A stretch of DNA of 64,000 bases from CBIFVZ01 sp966185765. GTDB taxonomy: Bacteria; Pseudomonadota; Gammaproteobacteria; Enterobacterales; Enterobacteriaceae. Made by a program: the position numbers and the translations under genes. Below are positions 35,255 to 44,016 of the stretch, piece after piece. The notes beneath the pieces are model-generated. The model did no database searches, was not told where the DNA came from, and worked only from the letters and a program-made list of their open reading frames with translations. The stretch is taken from the NCBI GenBank assembly GCA_966185765.1, contig CBIFVZ010000004.1:62001-126000 (forward strand), written 5' to 3'. Numbering within the stretch: position 1 is the stretch's first letter; each line of letters starts with the position of its first letter.

Positions 35255-35896
35255 TTAGCCTGCATCGCGAAAAGTGAGGTTATAACGACACTCGCCGGTC
35301 AGTGGGTGGTTGCCTGGTTTGAGCGGCAAAATGCCGTGATAAAACAGGCGAGACGGCCCGCCCCATACCACCACATCACCGTGCTCCAGCAGGCAGCGCT
35401 GGGTAGGCGAGGTACGGGTGGGACCGCCAAACAAAAACAGTGCCGGTAGCCCCAGCGAGACGGAGACAATGGGTGCGCCCAGATTCTGTTCATCTTTATC
35501 CTGATGCAGCGACATTTTTGCCCCCGGCGCGTAGCGGTTAATCAGACACGCGTCCGGTGTAAAACCTGAATAGCCCGCCTCTTCTGCCGCCCGTTGCGCC
35601 ATCTGCAGCAGCATGTCAGGCATCGCAGGCCAGTGTCGCTGGCTTTGCGGGTCGCGTTGCGTGTAACGATAACCCTGAGCGTCCGTTACCCAGCCGCGTG
35701 CGCCACAGCTGGTCATGGCAACCGACATGCGATGACCACCCGGTGTTGCCATCTGGCGAAACGGCGCATCGCGTGACACAGCATCAATCAGCGCCAGGAT
35801 GTGTAGCGCCTCATGAGAGGCAAACCGACGCAGAATCACCGCACCTGGTGCCAGCGGCTCCTGCCACGGCGCCTCGTCGGCAAACAGGTCAAGCAT
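35255..35896 (-). CDS. alkB: DNA/RNA alkylation repair dioxygenase AlkB
   Basis: AlkB reverses 1-methyladenine and 3-methylcytosine damage using Fe(II), oxygen and 2-oxoglutarate. The 213-residue protein has the iron ligands His131 and Asp133 (SLHQDKDE) and His187 (FYHGILPL), and the oxoglutarate-binding Arg204 and Arg210 (CRYNLTFR). These positions equal those in E. coli. It lies two bases after the ada stop with GGAGG inside the end of ada, so the two are an operon, under Ada control as part of the adaptive response. Confidence 0.97.
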   Translation of the reverse strand: MLDLFADEAPWQEPLAPGAVILRRFASHEALHILALIDAVSRDAPFRQMATPGGHRMSVAMTSCGARGWVTDAQGYRYTQRDPQSQRHWPAMPDMLLQMAQRAAEEAGYSGFTPDACLINRYAPGAKMSLHQDKDEQNLGAPIVSVSLGLPALFLFGGPTRTSPTQRCLLEHGDVVVWGGPSRLFYHGILPLKPGNHPLTGECRYNLTFRDAG

Positions 35897-35898
35897 GG

Positions 35899-36954
35899 TT
35901 ATTCCTCCTGCGCTTCACGTTCCAGCAACCTACGCTTGCGCTCCACACCCCAACGGTAGCCAGACAGCCCGCCATCCTGGCGAATCACCCGATGACACGG
36001 CACAACAACAGCGAGGCGATTGGCCGCACAGGCTGCCGCTACCGCACGCGTGGCACGCGGTCTGCCGATACGCAAAGCCAGCTCCTGGTAGCTTACGGTA
36101 CTGCCTGGCGCAATGGCACGCAGCGCCTGCCAGACTTCACGCTGAAATGCCGTACCGCGCAGGTCAAGCGGCAGCGCCAGCTCTCCTTCAGGCCGCTCCA
36201 GCCAGCCAACCACCCGTGCTACTCGCAGGTCAAATGCACTGTCGCCTGGTTCCAGCTGCGCCTGCGGAAAGCTCGTTTCCAGCTCGTGCAACAGCGCCTG
36301 CGGGTCATCGCCGAGCAAAATGGCGCACACGCCGCGCTCGCTTTCCGCTACCAGAAACTCACCCAGTTGACAGCGCCCGAGAGCAAATCGGATACGCGTA
36401 TTGTTACCGCCCTGGCGGTATTGACGTGCCGTCATGCCCAGCGCCGCATCGGCCTGCTGATAAAACCCACTGCCTGAGGCATAGCCGGCATCAAATAGCG
36501 CGCGGGTGACGTCTTTGCCGCCGCCCAACGCATCACGCATTTTGTGTGCACGGCTTGCCTGCTGCCAGGCTTTGGGAGTCAGGCCGGTCGCAGCCTTAAA
36601 CAGACGGTGAAAATGGTACGGACTCATCGCCACTTTTTTTGCCAGTACCTCAAGCGTCAGGGGTTCATCGCTGCTCTCCAGCAACCGACAGGCCTCGGCA
36701 ATACGTGCCTGCTGTGCAGTATGTGGGCTGGCTTTATCAGGCTGGCAGCGCTTGCAGGGGCGAAACCCCGCCTGCTCTGCGGCCTCGGGCGCCGCAAAAA
36801 AGCGGACATTCTGGCGCAGTGGGCGACGTGCACGGCACGACGGACGGCAATACACCCCGGTTGTGACAACAGCGAAGACAAACTCGCCGTCGGCCTTGTC
36901 ATCACGCTGCATTATGGCCCGCCAGCGATGGTCGTCGATATCAGTTTGTCGCAT
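35899..36954 (-). CDS. ada: Adaptive-response regulator and O6-methylguanine methyltransferase Ada
   Basis: Ada removes methyl groups from DNA irreversibly and, once methylated, activates ada-alkB. The N-terminal zinc domain has Cys36, Cys40, Cys67 and Cys70; Cys36 is the methylphosphotriester acceptor. An AraC-type helix-turn-helix region follows (residues about 85-185; LAKKVAMSPYHFHRLFKAAT), and the methyltransferase domain has PCHRV with acceptor Cys320. The 351-residue length is normal (354 in E. coli). I could not place the Ada box with confidence in the short upstream region. Confidence 0.96.
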   Translation of the reverse strand: MRQTDIDDHRWRAIMQRDDKADGEFVFAVVTTGVYCRPSCRARRPLRQNVRFFAAPEAAEQAGFRPCKRCQPDKASPHTAQQARIAEACRLLESSDEPLTLEVLAKKVAMSPYHFHRLFKAATGLTPKAWQQASRAHKMRDALGGGKDVTRALFDAGYASGSGFYQQADAALGMTARQYRQGGNNTRIRFALGRCQLGEFLVAESERGVCAILLGDDPQALLHELETSFPQAQLEPGDSAFDLRVARVVGWLERPEGELALPLDLRGTAFQREVWQALRAIAPGSTVSYQELALRIGRPRATRAVAAACAANRLAVVVPCHRVIRQDGGLSGYRWGVERKRRLLEREAQEE

Positions 36955-37032
36955 AACAACCCTCCTCTTCAGACTGACCGCCAGTATGTCCGTGAACCCG
37001 GCAGTAGAAATCCGCGTTCTTGCTTTTTAATT

Positions 37033-38076
37033 TTATTCGCTCAGCAGGAAAGTTTTAAACTGTGGTGACATCCAGGTAGAAAACCCGTTGCCCTCTTTGG
37101 TAATGAGGTACACCGCCAATCCCTCTTTGAGCGCCACTTCTTTCGCTTTCTCAGTACCCAATACCATTAACCCGGTATCCCAGCCGTCGGCCTCCAGCGC
37201 CGTTGGCGCGATCACGGTTGCGGATACCAGCTTATGCTGAATCGGCTGTCCTGTAGTGGGATCAATCACGTGTGAGATGCGCTTACCGTCAAGTTCATAG
37301 TAATTGCGATAGCTACCGGAGGTGCTGATGCCGTGGCCGTTAAGATCAACGATTGCCTGCGCGGCATTTTCCCTGTCAGTGGGTTTCTGAATGGCGACAC
37401 GCCAGGCTTTACCCTCGGCGTTCAGGCCGCGTGTGGTGACAGCGCCACCAACTGAAACCAGATAACGGCTGATTCCTTCCCGCTCCATCAGGCGAGCAAG
37501 ATGATCCGCTGCGTAACCTTCGCCGACAGTCGAGAGATCAACATACAGTTCCGGTAAATCTTTTTGTAGCCACTGCTGGCCTGCACTATTGATGATGCGC
37601 AAATGCTGTAATCCGGTAAGCGCACGGGCAGCGTCTATCTGCGCCTGCGTGGGCGTCTGCACCGGCTGTTTTCCCGGGCCAAACCCCCACAGGTTAACCA
37701 ACGGGCCGACGGTAACGTCCATTGCGCCATGCGTTTTCTCACCAATACGCAGTGACAGCGTCACAATATCGCTCATCGCCTCGCTCACTGGCCACGGCGT
37801 GGTGCCGCGCGACTGGTTAAAGCGTGACAATGCAGAGTCGGACTTCCAGGTTGAGAGTTCCCTGTCGTCGGCGTCGAGCTGTGCCTGAATTTTTCCACGC
37901 AGCTCCGTTGCGCGCGAGTTATCAACACCCGCCATACTGGCACGCCAGTATGTGCCCATCGTTTTGCCTTCCAGCACCAGCGCCTGTTTTGGCGCTGACG
38001 GTGTCGTGTTGTCACAGCCCACTATCAGCAGTGCTGCCGCCGCTAACAAACCATAGCGAATTACTTTCAGACTCAT
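37033..38076 (-). CDS. apbE: FAD:protein FMN transferase ApbE, lipoprotein
   Basis: ApbE attaches FMN covalently to periplasmic or periplasm-facing proteins, such as subunits of the Rnf/Nqr type. The 347-residue lipoprotein has a lipobox LIVGC (Cys20) after the signal MSLKVIRYGLLAAAALLIVG. ApbE motifs are MGTYWRASM, VDLSTVGEGYAADHLARLM and GSYRNYYELDGKRISHVIDP. The frame is open to 38106, but the ATG at 38076 has GAGGAAAC upstream and matches the family. It precedes ada on the same strand by about 80 bases. Confidence 0.95.
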   Translation of the reverse strand: MSLKVIRYGLLAAAALLIVGCDNTTPSAPKQALVLEGKTMGTYWRASMAGVDNSRATELRGKIQAQLDADDRELSTWKSDSALSRFNQSRGTTPWPVSEAMSDIVTLSLRIGEKTHGAMDVTVGPLVNLWGFGPGKQPVQTPTQAQIDAARALTGLQHLRIINSAGQQWLQKDLPELYVDLSTVGEGYAADHLARLMEREGISRYLVSVGGAVTTRGLNAEGKAWRVAIQKPTDRENAAQAIVDLNGHGISTSGSYRNYYELDGKRISHVIDPTTGQPIQHKLVSATVIAPTALEADGWDTGLMVLGTEKAKEVALKEGLAVYLITKEGNGFSTWMSPQFKTFLLSE

Positions 38077-38170
38077 GTTCGTTTCCTCAAATTCAGTGCG
38101 CGGCAAGGGTACAACAAAACTGACAGGCTGTGGCGAGAAGCGTGTACTGGTTTAGCTTACAGCAACGAAA

Positions 38171-38195
38171 GCCCCCCGGCAGACGACCGGGAGGC
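38171..38195 (-). terminator. Terminator of the redox operon
   Basis: On the minus strand GCCTCCCGG and CCGGGGGGC pair (38195-38187 with 38179-38171; one G-T pair) around seven bases, followed by TTTCGTT. It lies about 150 bases after the oxidoreductase stop and before the apbE start. Confidence 0.6.
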
Positions 38196-38346
38196 AATGT
38201 TTTGGTTACGTAAACGATTTTCGATGAACCGCGTTTTCACAGACAGTAAAGCCGGTGTTCGGTCACTGTTCTATGGCGAGTAAAGCAAAAGCGAGCAAAG
38301 CCTCACTTTTGCTTTAAACAGACCGAGCTGCACGCAGGGAGGAAGA

Positions 38347-39114
38347 TTAAATACCGCTAAACCAGTTATAGCCTTGATCTTCCCAGTACCCACCGGGATT
38401 GGTATCACTGACAAAAATAGCCGCAATATGCTTGGCATTTTTAAACCCGAGCTTGGTCGGCACGCGCAGTCGTAAGGGATAACCGTATTCAGCGGGTAAG
38501 GCTTTGCCTGCAAAATCCAGTGCCAGAATAGTCTGCGGATGCAGCGCAGTAGCCATATCAATGCTGGAGTAATAGCGGTCAGCGCATTTAAAGCCTACGT
38601 AGCGAGCATGAAGATCGGCCCCAATATGCTGCAGGAACAGTTTCAAGGGTATTCCTGACCATTGCCCGATGGCGCTCCACCCCTCAATGCAGATTAAACG
38701 CGTAATCTGGCTTTGCTGTGGAAGGCGCTGTAATTGCTCCAGCGTCCAGGGCGCTTTCTTCTCAACGTTTCCGGACACTTCCAGCCGGTAATCGGCAAGG
38801 TCAACCTCGGGTGCATTATATTGCGGATAAAATGCGTTAAAGGGAAAGGGACGGGTTATCTGATCCGGCCGATAGGTCTGCGCCAGACGCTGGCCACTGA
38901 ATAACCAGGACTGAACCCGATCATTCCAGCGCGACATTGCCCACAGGACCTTATCCACACTATCGCCATCCTGCATATTACACCCAGAGAGCATCGCTAC
39001 CCCGCCCAGCGTCAGACCAGAGCGAAGCAACAGGCGACGCTGAAGATTGACCAACTGCTTTTTCTGGTCCGGCTCCAGCACAGGTGCCCGACGCAATGCG
39101 TTGTTATCCTTCAC
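38347..39114 (-). CDS. Molybdopterin-dependent oxidoreductase, sulfite oxidase/MsrP-like, Tat lipoprotein-type signal
   Basis: A 255-residue single-domain relative of the sulfite oxidase family, like MsrP (YedY), which reduces methionine sulfoxide in the periplasm. The Mo-coordinating Cys is Cys142 in RLICIEGWSAIGQWSG. A twin-arginine signal (LQRRLLLRSGLTLGG) runs into a lipobox LSGC (Cys45), so it is probably exported folded and lipid-anchored. The GTG at 39114 has GGAGG seven bases upstream and overlaps the cytochrome gene by 11 bases; the open frame continues to 39156. It differs from true MsrP in its lipobox and in its cytochrome partner. Substrate unknown. Confidence 0.85.
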   Translation of the reverse strand: MKDNNALRRAPVLEPDQKKQLVNLQRRLLLRSGLTLGGVAMLSGCNMQDGDSVDKVLWAMSRWNDRVQSWLFSGQRLAQTYRPDQITRPFPFNAFYPQYNAPEVDLADYRLEVSGNVEKKAPWTLEQLQRLPQQSQITRLICIEGWSAIGQWSGIPLKLFLQHIGADLHARYVGFKCADRYYSSIDMATALHPQTILALDFAGKALPAEYGYPLRLRVPTKLGFKNAKHIAAIFVSDTNPGGYWEDQGYNWFSGI

Positions 39115-39712
39115 GTTTACCTCCTGACAACATGGCCCAGAGTGTAGACGGAACAATCATCACCATCAGCACATGGATAATCACAAAAAGCCCAATCCCC
39201 GACATGGCAAAAAAGTGAACGTAACGGGCGGTATCAAAACCCCCAAACACCGCGACCAGCCAGTAAAGTTGCACCGGTTTCCAGATAGCCAGCCCCGAAA
39301 AGACCAGTAACATCCCAAGCCCCAACACGCCCAGGTACATCAGTTTTTGTATGGCGTTGTAATGACCATGACGGTGGCGCAAGCGCAGCGTGAAGGTCAG
39401 TCGGATATCACGCCACAGCGCAGAGAGGCTTAGCGGCAGCAGATCGCGTCGTAGATGCCCACTGGCCAGGCTCCAGAGCAAATAACACAGGGCATTGAGG
39501 GCCAACAGCCACATCAACGCCAGATGCCAGCCAATGGCGCCTCCCAGCCAACCGCCCAGGGTGACAGAGGCCGGGAAGCGAAAGTCGAAAAGTGGCGAGG
39601 CATTGTAAATTTCCCAACCGCTCATAAACAGACCCGTCATGGTGGCCAGATTCACCCAATGAGTGATTCTTACCGGCAAACGATGTACCGGTCGCGATGC
39701 GCATGTTTTCAT
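39104..39712 (-). CDS. b-type cytochrome, cytochrome b561/hydrogenase-type membrane subunit
   Basis: A 202-residue inner-membrane protein with four or five helices and histidines placed as haem ligands: VRITHWVNL near residue 18, GWHLALMW, ARYVHFFAMS and VIIHVLMVM. This is the PF01292-type cytochrome, not the YedZ/MsrQ ferric-reductase fold, although it sits in the same place relative to a Mo enzyme. It should pass quinol electrons to the oxidoreductase. I chose the ATG at 39712 (MKTCASRPVHRLPV), with GGGGGCGAGG upstream, over a GTG at 39730. It overlaps the next gene by 11 bases. Confidence 0.83.
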   Translation of the reverse strand: MKTCASRPVHRLPVRITHWVNLATMTGLFMSGWEIYNASPLFDFRFPASVTLGGWLGGAIGWHLALMWLLALNALCYLLWSLASGHLRRDLLPLSLSALWRDIRLTFTLRLRHRHGHYNAIQKLMYLGVLGLGMLLVFSGLAIWKPVQLYWLVAVFGGFDTARYVHFFAMSGIGLFVIIHVLMVMIVPSTLWAMLSGGKREG

Positions 39713-39726
39713 CCTCGCCCCCTGGT

Positions 39727-40350
39727 TCACATCGGCGGTACTGTACCGTTTTCACCGGCGGAAATGCGGGTCGCGACACGTTCGCCCTTATCATCAGTGG
39801 CAGAAAACAGCACGATGTGCGTACCTGGTTTCAACAGACTGCGATCGCCTGGGTTGATGGTCACTATCGGCGTATCTTCCGGTACGATGACGGTTTTCTG
39901 CTGATTGTTGTAATTGACCGTCAGCGTACGGCCATTCGCGTTGACCAGCTTACCGATGGTGCCATTGGTCATAGTATTGATTTTACCGTCAGCCGATTCC
40001 CAGGGTGAGTGGCCTTCTCCCGTGCCACGCAGGCTGGCTGCAAACACATGCACTTCAAGCGCTTTTAAGCTGCCATCAGCCTGAGGTACTGCGGCAGTAC
40101 CAATAAAACTGTCCGGCTTGATGTCTGATGCGCTGCCCTCAGACACGCTAAACACCTGCGTTTTGTCATTGAGTTTGACGTTAACCTTCTCACCCTTACG
40201 GTCGGTAACGTGCAGCTGTGTTTCAGAGACTTGCTCCACCGTACCGCGTAAAGGCGCGAGGGCTTTTCCTGAGGTCTGGGCGACAGCCATACCGCTGCAC
40301 AGCATCAGTGAGGACAACAATAAACCGGCAAGGCGATGACGTGTATGCAT
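39727..40350 (-). CDS. Periplasmic DUF5666-like protein
   Basis: A 207-residue secreted protein with a Sec signal (MHTRHRLAGLLLSSLMLCSGMAVA). The mature part has two repeats of a small beta-rich domain, LRGTVEQVSETQLHVTDRKG and GTIGKLVNANGRTLTVNYNN, each followed by a segment of the VNVKL...KTQV or KTVIV...TPIV form, as in DUF5666 proteins. No cysteine remains after the signal. CAGGAG lies seven bases before the ATG. It is the first gene of the operon with the cytochrome (14 bases later) and Mo enzyme. Its role is unknown; an accessory or sensing subunit is possible. Confidence 0.7.
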   Translation of the reverse strand: MHTRHRLAGLLLSSLMLCSGMAVAQTSGKALAPLRGTVEQVSETQLHVTDRKGEKVNVKLNDKTQVFSVSEGSASDIKPDSFIGTAAVPQADGSLKALEVHVFAASLRGTGEGHSPWESADGKINTMTNGTIGKLVNANGRTLTVNYNNQQKTVIVPEDTPIVTINPGDRSLLKPGTHIVLFSATDDKGERVATRISAGENGTVPPM

Positions 40351-40376
40351 AATATTCTCCTGTAGTCGTTTTCCAC

Positions 40377-40434
40377 TTAAGCATGGCTTAACGACCAGGA
40401 CAGCACCATGTCGGTTTCATGACATTAATGTCAT
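40377..40434. promoter_or_regulatory. Divergent control region with a perfect 16-bp palindrome
   Basis: ATGACATTAATGTCAT at 40419-40434 is a perfect palindrome midway between the divergent redox operon and the two-component genes. It has the ATGACA-N4-TGTCAT form of the E. coli CusR/HprR box. A second inverted repeat TTAAGC-ATG-GCTTAA is at 40377-40391. The palindrome is the likely binding site of the neighbouring response regulator. Confidence 0.75.
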
Positions 40435-40489
40435 CAAGCCGCGCATCGGAAACTGTTAATCTGTTTATGCATGTGATGAGGTGGTGAGA

Positions 40490-41161
40490 ATGCGCATATT
40501 AATAGTGGAAGACGATAGCGGGACCGGCAACTACCTGAAAAAGGGCCTGAGCGAAGCCGGGTACAATGTTGAATGGGTGCGTAATGGTACAGACGGCCTG
40601 TTTCAGGCGCTGGAGTACCAGTATGATGCCATTGTGCTTGATGTCATGCTCCCCGGACTGGATGGCTGGCAAATCATGGAAGTATTACGTAAGAAAAGCA
40701 ATGTACCAGTGTTGTTTTTAACGGCACGTGATGATGTCCAGGACAGGATCCACGGGCTTGAACTGGGGGCTGAGGATTACCTTGTCAAACCGTTCTCATT
40801 TACTGAACTGGTCTTGCGACTTCGTACGCTATTGCGCCGGGGAACGGTGCGCGAACCTGACTGCTACACGCTTGCCGATCTCCACGTCGATGTGCTGCGC
40901 CGTAAAGTGGTACGCCAGGGCAGCACCATTGTATTAACGAATAAGGAATTCATGCTGCTGCACCTGCTGGTGCGCCGCGAAGGTGAGGTTCTGTCACGGA
41001 CCCTGATCGCCTCTCAGGTGTGGGATATGAACTTTGACAGTGATACTAACGTCGTGGATGTCGCCATAAAAAGGCTGCGGGCCAAAATTGACCGGCCGTT
41101 TGATATCAAACTGATCCATACCGTGCGTGGCAGCGGCTACGTCTGTGAGGTTCGTTCATGA
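40490..41161 (+). CDS. OmpR-family response regulator, CusR/HprR-like
   Basis: A 223-residue response regulator with a receiver domain (acceptor Asp51 in VLDVMLPGLDGW, Lys in LVKPFSF) and a winged-helix DNA-binding domain (LTNKEFMLLHLLVRREGEVL, NVVDVAIKRLRAKID, IHTVRGSGYVCE). Sequence is of the CusR/HprR group that answers metals or reactive species. I chose the ATG at 40490 with GAGG about seven bases upstream; a GTG at 40481 is in frame. It overlaps the kinase gene in ATGA and is divergent from the redox operon, which it probably controls together with itself. Confidence 0.92.
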   Translation: MRILIVEDDSGTGNYLKKGLSEAGYNVEWVRNGTDGLFQALEYQYDAIVLDVMLPGLDGWQIMEVLRKKSNVPVLFLTARDDVQDRIHGLELGAEDYLVKPFSFTELVLRLRTLLRRGTVREPDCYTLADLHVDVLRRKVVRQGSTIVLTNKEFMLLHLLVRREGEVLSRTLIASQVWDMNFDSDTNVVDVAIKRLRAKIDRPFDIKLIHTVRGSGYVCEVRS

Positions 41162-42582
41162 GCGCATTGGTCCAACGCTGGCGGGCAGCCTCACTCACGC
41201 TGCGCAGTGCCATGCTCTTTGCGCTGGTTGCGACCCTGGTGGTGAGTGTGGTTGGCGGTTACCTTTATAACGCGATGCGCCAGGAGATGCTCCACCGTAG
41301 CGATCTGCAGGTCACCGGGCGCATTGAATATTACCGCAACATGTTAAGCCGCCAGTTCCCTCTGGAAAGGCTGATTGCCAATACCGGCTTATTCGAAAAC
41401 ATGCTGGGTAACGAACAGGACATCTTAATTTTTCAGCTTCAGGGACAAGCGCCGTTAATCAATGTTAACCCGTCACGAATCCCTCCCCCGCTCATCACAC
41501 CGACTCCCGTGGATAAACCTCAGTTACCGGGCGCGGTAAAGGGCAGTGTAACCGCTGAGGGCGTGCCACTTCGGGGAGTCTCTGCACTCGTGAAACTGGA
41601 GGATGGCAGCATACTGCAAATTACCGTCGTACATGTGATGGTCAATGAGCAGAAGATGCTGGCGCGTTATTTCTGGCGTGTTATTGCTGCTGTTATCGCC
41701 GCATTCACGACAATAGCCCTACTGGGCTATTGGGTGATGCGCCGCGAGCTGCGGCCATTGCGTCGCATGGCAACAGAAGCGGCAGCTATTGCGCCGCACA
41801 CGCTGACAACGCGACTGAGCGCACAGGATGCGCCACAGGAACTGCAGCAATTGATTATCTCCTTTAATGCCATGCTCGACAGAATCAACGAAGGCTATGA
41901 ACGTCTCACGCAGTTTTCTGCCGACCTGGCCCATGAAATTCGCACGCCTGTCGGTGCGCTGATGGGGCAATGCCAGGTGGCGCTGTATCAGCCCCGCAGC
42001 GTTGAAGAATATGAGACACTGCTCACCACCAACCTGGAAGAGCTGGAAAGAATCTCCCGCACTATAGAAAATATTTTGTTTCTGGCGCGCGCAACCCATG
42101 CGCAATCGGCGCTTCAGTACAAAAGTGTGGATGTGGCGACAGAATTACAGCGAGTGACGGATTATTTCGAGGGTCTGGCAGAAGAGCGCAATCTGCACCT
42201 GGTTTACGAAGGCCAGGGAGAACTCCAGGTCGATGTCATGTTATTCCAGCGTGCATTAAGTAACCTGGTTGCCAATGCGGTGCGTTACGCCAGTGAGGGC
42301 AGCCAGATAATATTGCGTGCCAGTCGCGCACAGGATAAACACATTATACAGGTCATCAATCACGGCCCGCCTGTACCTCAAGCCCAGCTGGAGAAACTCT
42401 TTGATCGCTTCTACCGGGCAGAGACGTCACGCAGCAGTCATGGCAGTGGTCTTGGGCTGTCGATTGTGCGCGCCATTATGACGTTACATGAGGGAGACGT
42501 TCGGGCGCAATGCCACCCACAGCCCTCTGGGGCTGAGATTATCTTTAGCCTCATTTTTCCAGTCAAACGTGCGAAAGCCTGA
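41158..42582 (+). CDS. Sensor histidine kinase, CusS/HprS-like
   Basis: A 474-residue kinase, partner of the preceding regulator. Two membrane helices (about 18-38 and 172-193) flank a periplasmic sensor of about 130 residues. HAMP follows (RRELRPLRRMATEA), then the phosphorylated His259 in DLAHEIRTPVGAL and an ATPase domain with NAVRYA, FDRFYRAETSRS and GSGLGLSIV. The periplasmic part has no cysteine and no Met or His cluster of the kind that binds copper, so a signal other than Cu/Ag is plausible. It may detect a redox state or a substrate of the neighbouring enzymes. Confidence 0.9.
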   Translation: MSALVQRWRAASLTLRSAMLFALVATLVVSVVGGYLYNAMRQEMLHRSDLQVTGRIEYYRNMLSRQFPLERLIANTGLFENMLGNEQDILIFQLQGQAPLINVNPSRIPPPLITPTPVDKPQLPGAVKGSVTAEGVPLRGVSALVKLEDGSILQITVVHVMVNEQKMLARYFWRVIAAVIAAFTTIALLGYWVMRRELRPLRRMATEAAAIAPHTLTTRLSAQDAPQELQQLIISFNAMLDRINEGYERLTQFSADLAHEIRTPVGALMGQCQVALYQPRSVEEYETLLTTNLEELERISRTIENILFLARATHAQSALQYKSVDVATELQRVTDYFEGLAEERNLHLVYEGQGELQVDVMLFQRALSNLVANAVRYASEGSQIILRASRAQDKHIIQVINHGPPVPQAQLEKLFDRFYRAETSRSSHGSGLGLSIVRAIMTLHEGDVRAQCHPQPSGAEIIFSLIFPVKRAKA

Positions 42583-42658
42583 TGCCTGAATGGGCAGAGA
42601 ATTCCACTTTTCTGTCCTTCCCCCCTGCTCTGCACGCTCTGGTGCACGTAATAAAGAG

Positions 42659-42678
42659 AAGGGGCCAGATGGCCCCTT
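42659..42678 (-). terminator. ompC terminator
   Basis: AAGGGGCC/GGCCCCTT with an AGAT loop, followed on the minus strand by CTCTTTATT. A second long hairpin, AAAGAAGG (42691-42698) with CCTTCTTT (42715-42722) and further A-T pairs inside, lies between it and the ompC stop. Confidence 0.75.
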
Positions 42679-42786
42679 CAGATTGCTGACAAAGAAGGAA
42701 AAAACGTGGTTTTACCTTCTTTGTGGTAAGCAGATAAAAATCAATGAATTGATTTTCCTTATTTTTACGTCAGACAATAACGTAAA

Positions 42787-43893
42787 TCAGAACTGGTAAA
42801 CCACGCCCGCCGCTACGATGTTGTCGGTAGTAATACCGGTCGCACGGGTGAAGTCGTTCTCATCGAGCATATTGATCTGGTAATCAACAAAGGTAGAGAA
42901 GTTTTTGTTGAAGTAGAACGTTGCGCCCACATCAACGTATCTTTTCAGATTCTGGCTTCCCCAGTTTTCGATTTCTTTGCCTTTAGACTGTACGTAGGCC
43001 AGAGACGGGCGCAAACCAAAGTCGAACTGGTACTGAGCAACCACTTCAATGTTCTGCGCTTTATCGGCAAAACCGTAATATGTGGTATCGCGGTTGCTAC
43101 CAAAGCGGGTGCCGTTATAGGACTGGGTGAACATCGCCGCCAGGTAGACGTTGTTGGCATCGTACTTCAGACCGCCAGTGTAGGCTTCGGCACGGTCGCC
43201 TTTACCCAGCGCAGCCGTATTATTCTGATCCCAGGTACGTTTAGATGACGCCATCGCACCGCCAACGCTGAAGCCTTCACCCAGATCATAGCTCAGAGAC
43301 AGACCGTAGCCGTCGCCGTTCTGCTTGAGCACGCTGCGACCACCGCTTATGTCTTCGCCACTGACGCTGCCGTTTTTACCCTGGTACTGCGCAGCAAAGT
43401 TCAGACCATCAACCAGACCAAAGAAGTCGGTGTTACGGTAAGTCAGCATGCCGTTACCGCGGCTGAACATGAAGTTGTCTGCGCCGTACGTGTCACCACC
43501 AAATTCCGGCAGCACGTCGGTCCAGGAGGCAACGTCATACAGCACGCCATAGTTACGACCATAGTCCAGTGAACCCGCATCGTTGATCTTCAGACCCGCA
43601 AAAGCCACACGCGTCCAGGCGTTGTTGTCGCCTTCATCGGTGTTGGCGTTAATCTGGTATTCCCACTGGCCGTAGCCGATCATCTGGTCGCTGACCTGCG
43701 TTTCGCCCTTGAAGCCAATACGCATGTAAGTCTGGTCACCGTCAGAACCGTTGTCGTCAGAGAAATAACGCTCGGCGTCAACCTTGCCATACAGATCCAG
43801 TTTATTGCCGTTTTTATTATAGATTTCGGCCGCATGTACGCTGCCAGCAACCAGCAATGCTGGTACCAGCAAGGAGAGAACGCTAACTTTCAT
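42787..43893 (-). CDS. ompC: Outer-membrane porin OmpC
   Basis: OmpC is a trimeric 16-strand general porin. The 368-residue precursor has a Sec signal (MKVSVLSLLVPALLVAGSVHAA), mature start AEIYNKNGNKLDLYGKVDA, and the C-terminal Phe of BAM substrates (GVVYQF). The constriction loop L3 carries PEFGGD. It is an OmpC rather than an OmpF by context (divergent micF, then rcsD) and by upstream OmpR sites. Surface loops, such as GKNGSVSGEDISGG and TAALGKGDRA, differ from E. coli, as usual for phage and antibody targets. Confidence 0.96.
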   Translation of the reverse strand: MKVSVLSLLVPALLVAGSVHAAEIYNKNGNKLDLYGKVDAERYFSDDNGSDGDQTYMRIGFKGETQVSDQMIGYGQWEYQINANTDEGDNNAWTRVAFAGLKINDAGSLDYGRNYGVLYDVASWTDVLPEFGGDTYGADNFMFSRGNGMLTYRNTDFFGLVDGLNFAAQYQGKNGSVSGEDISGGRSVLKQNGDGYGLSLSYDLGEGFSVGGAMASSKRTWDQNNTAALGKGDRAEAYTGGLKYDANNVYLAAMFTQSYNGTRFGSNRDTTYYGFADKAQNIEVVAQYQFDFGLRPSLAYVQSKGKEIENWGSQNLKRYVDVGATFYFNKNFSTFVDYQINMLDENDFTRATGITTDNIVAAGVVYQF

Positions 43894-44016
43894 GTAATAA
43901 CCCTCTTGTTATATGCCTTTTAATGCCACTTTATTTAGTACTTACCACTGCTACTGATTCACCCTTTAAATCAGTTGGCGAATTCATTGTGTAAAAGTAC
44001 GCCTCAAGAATCCAAC

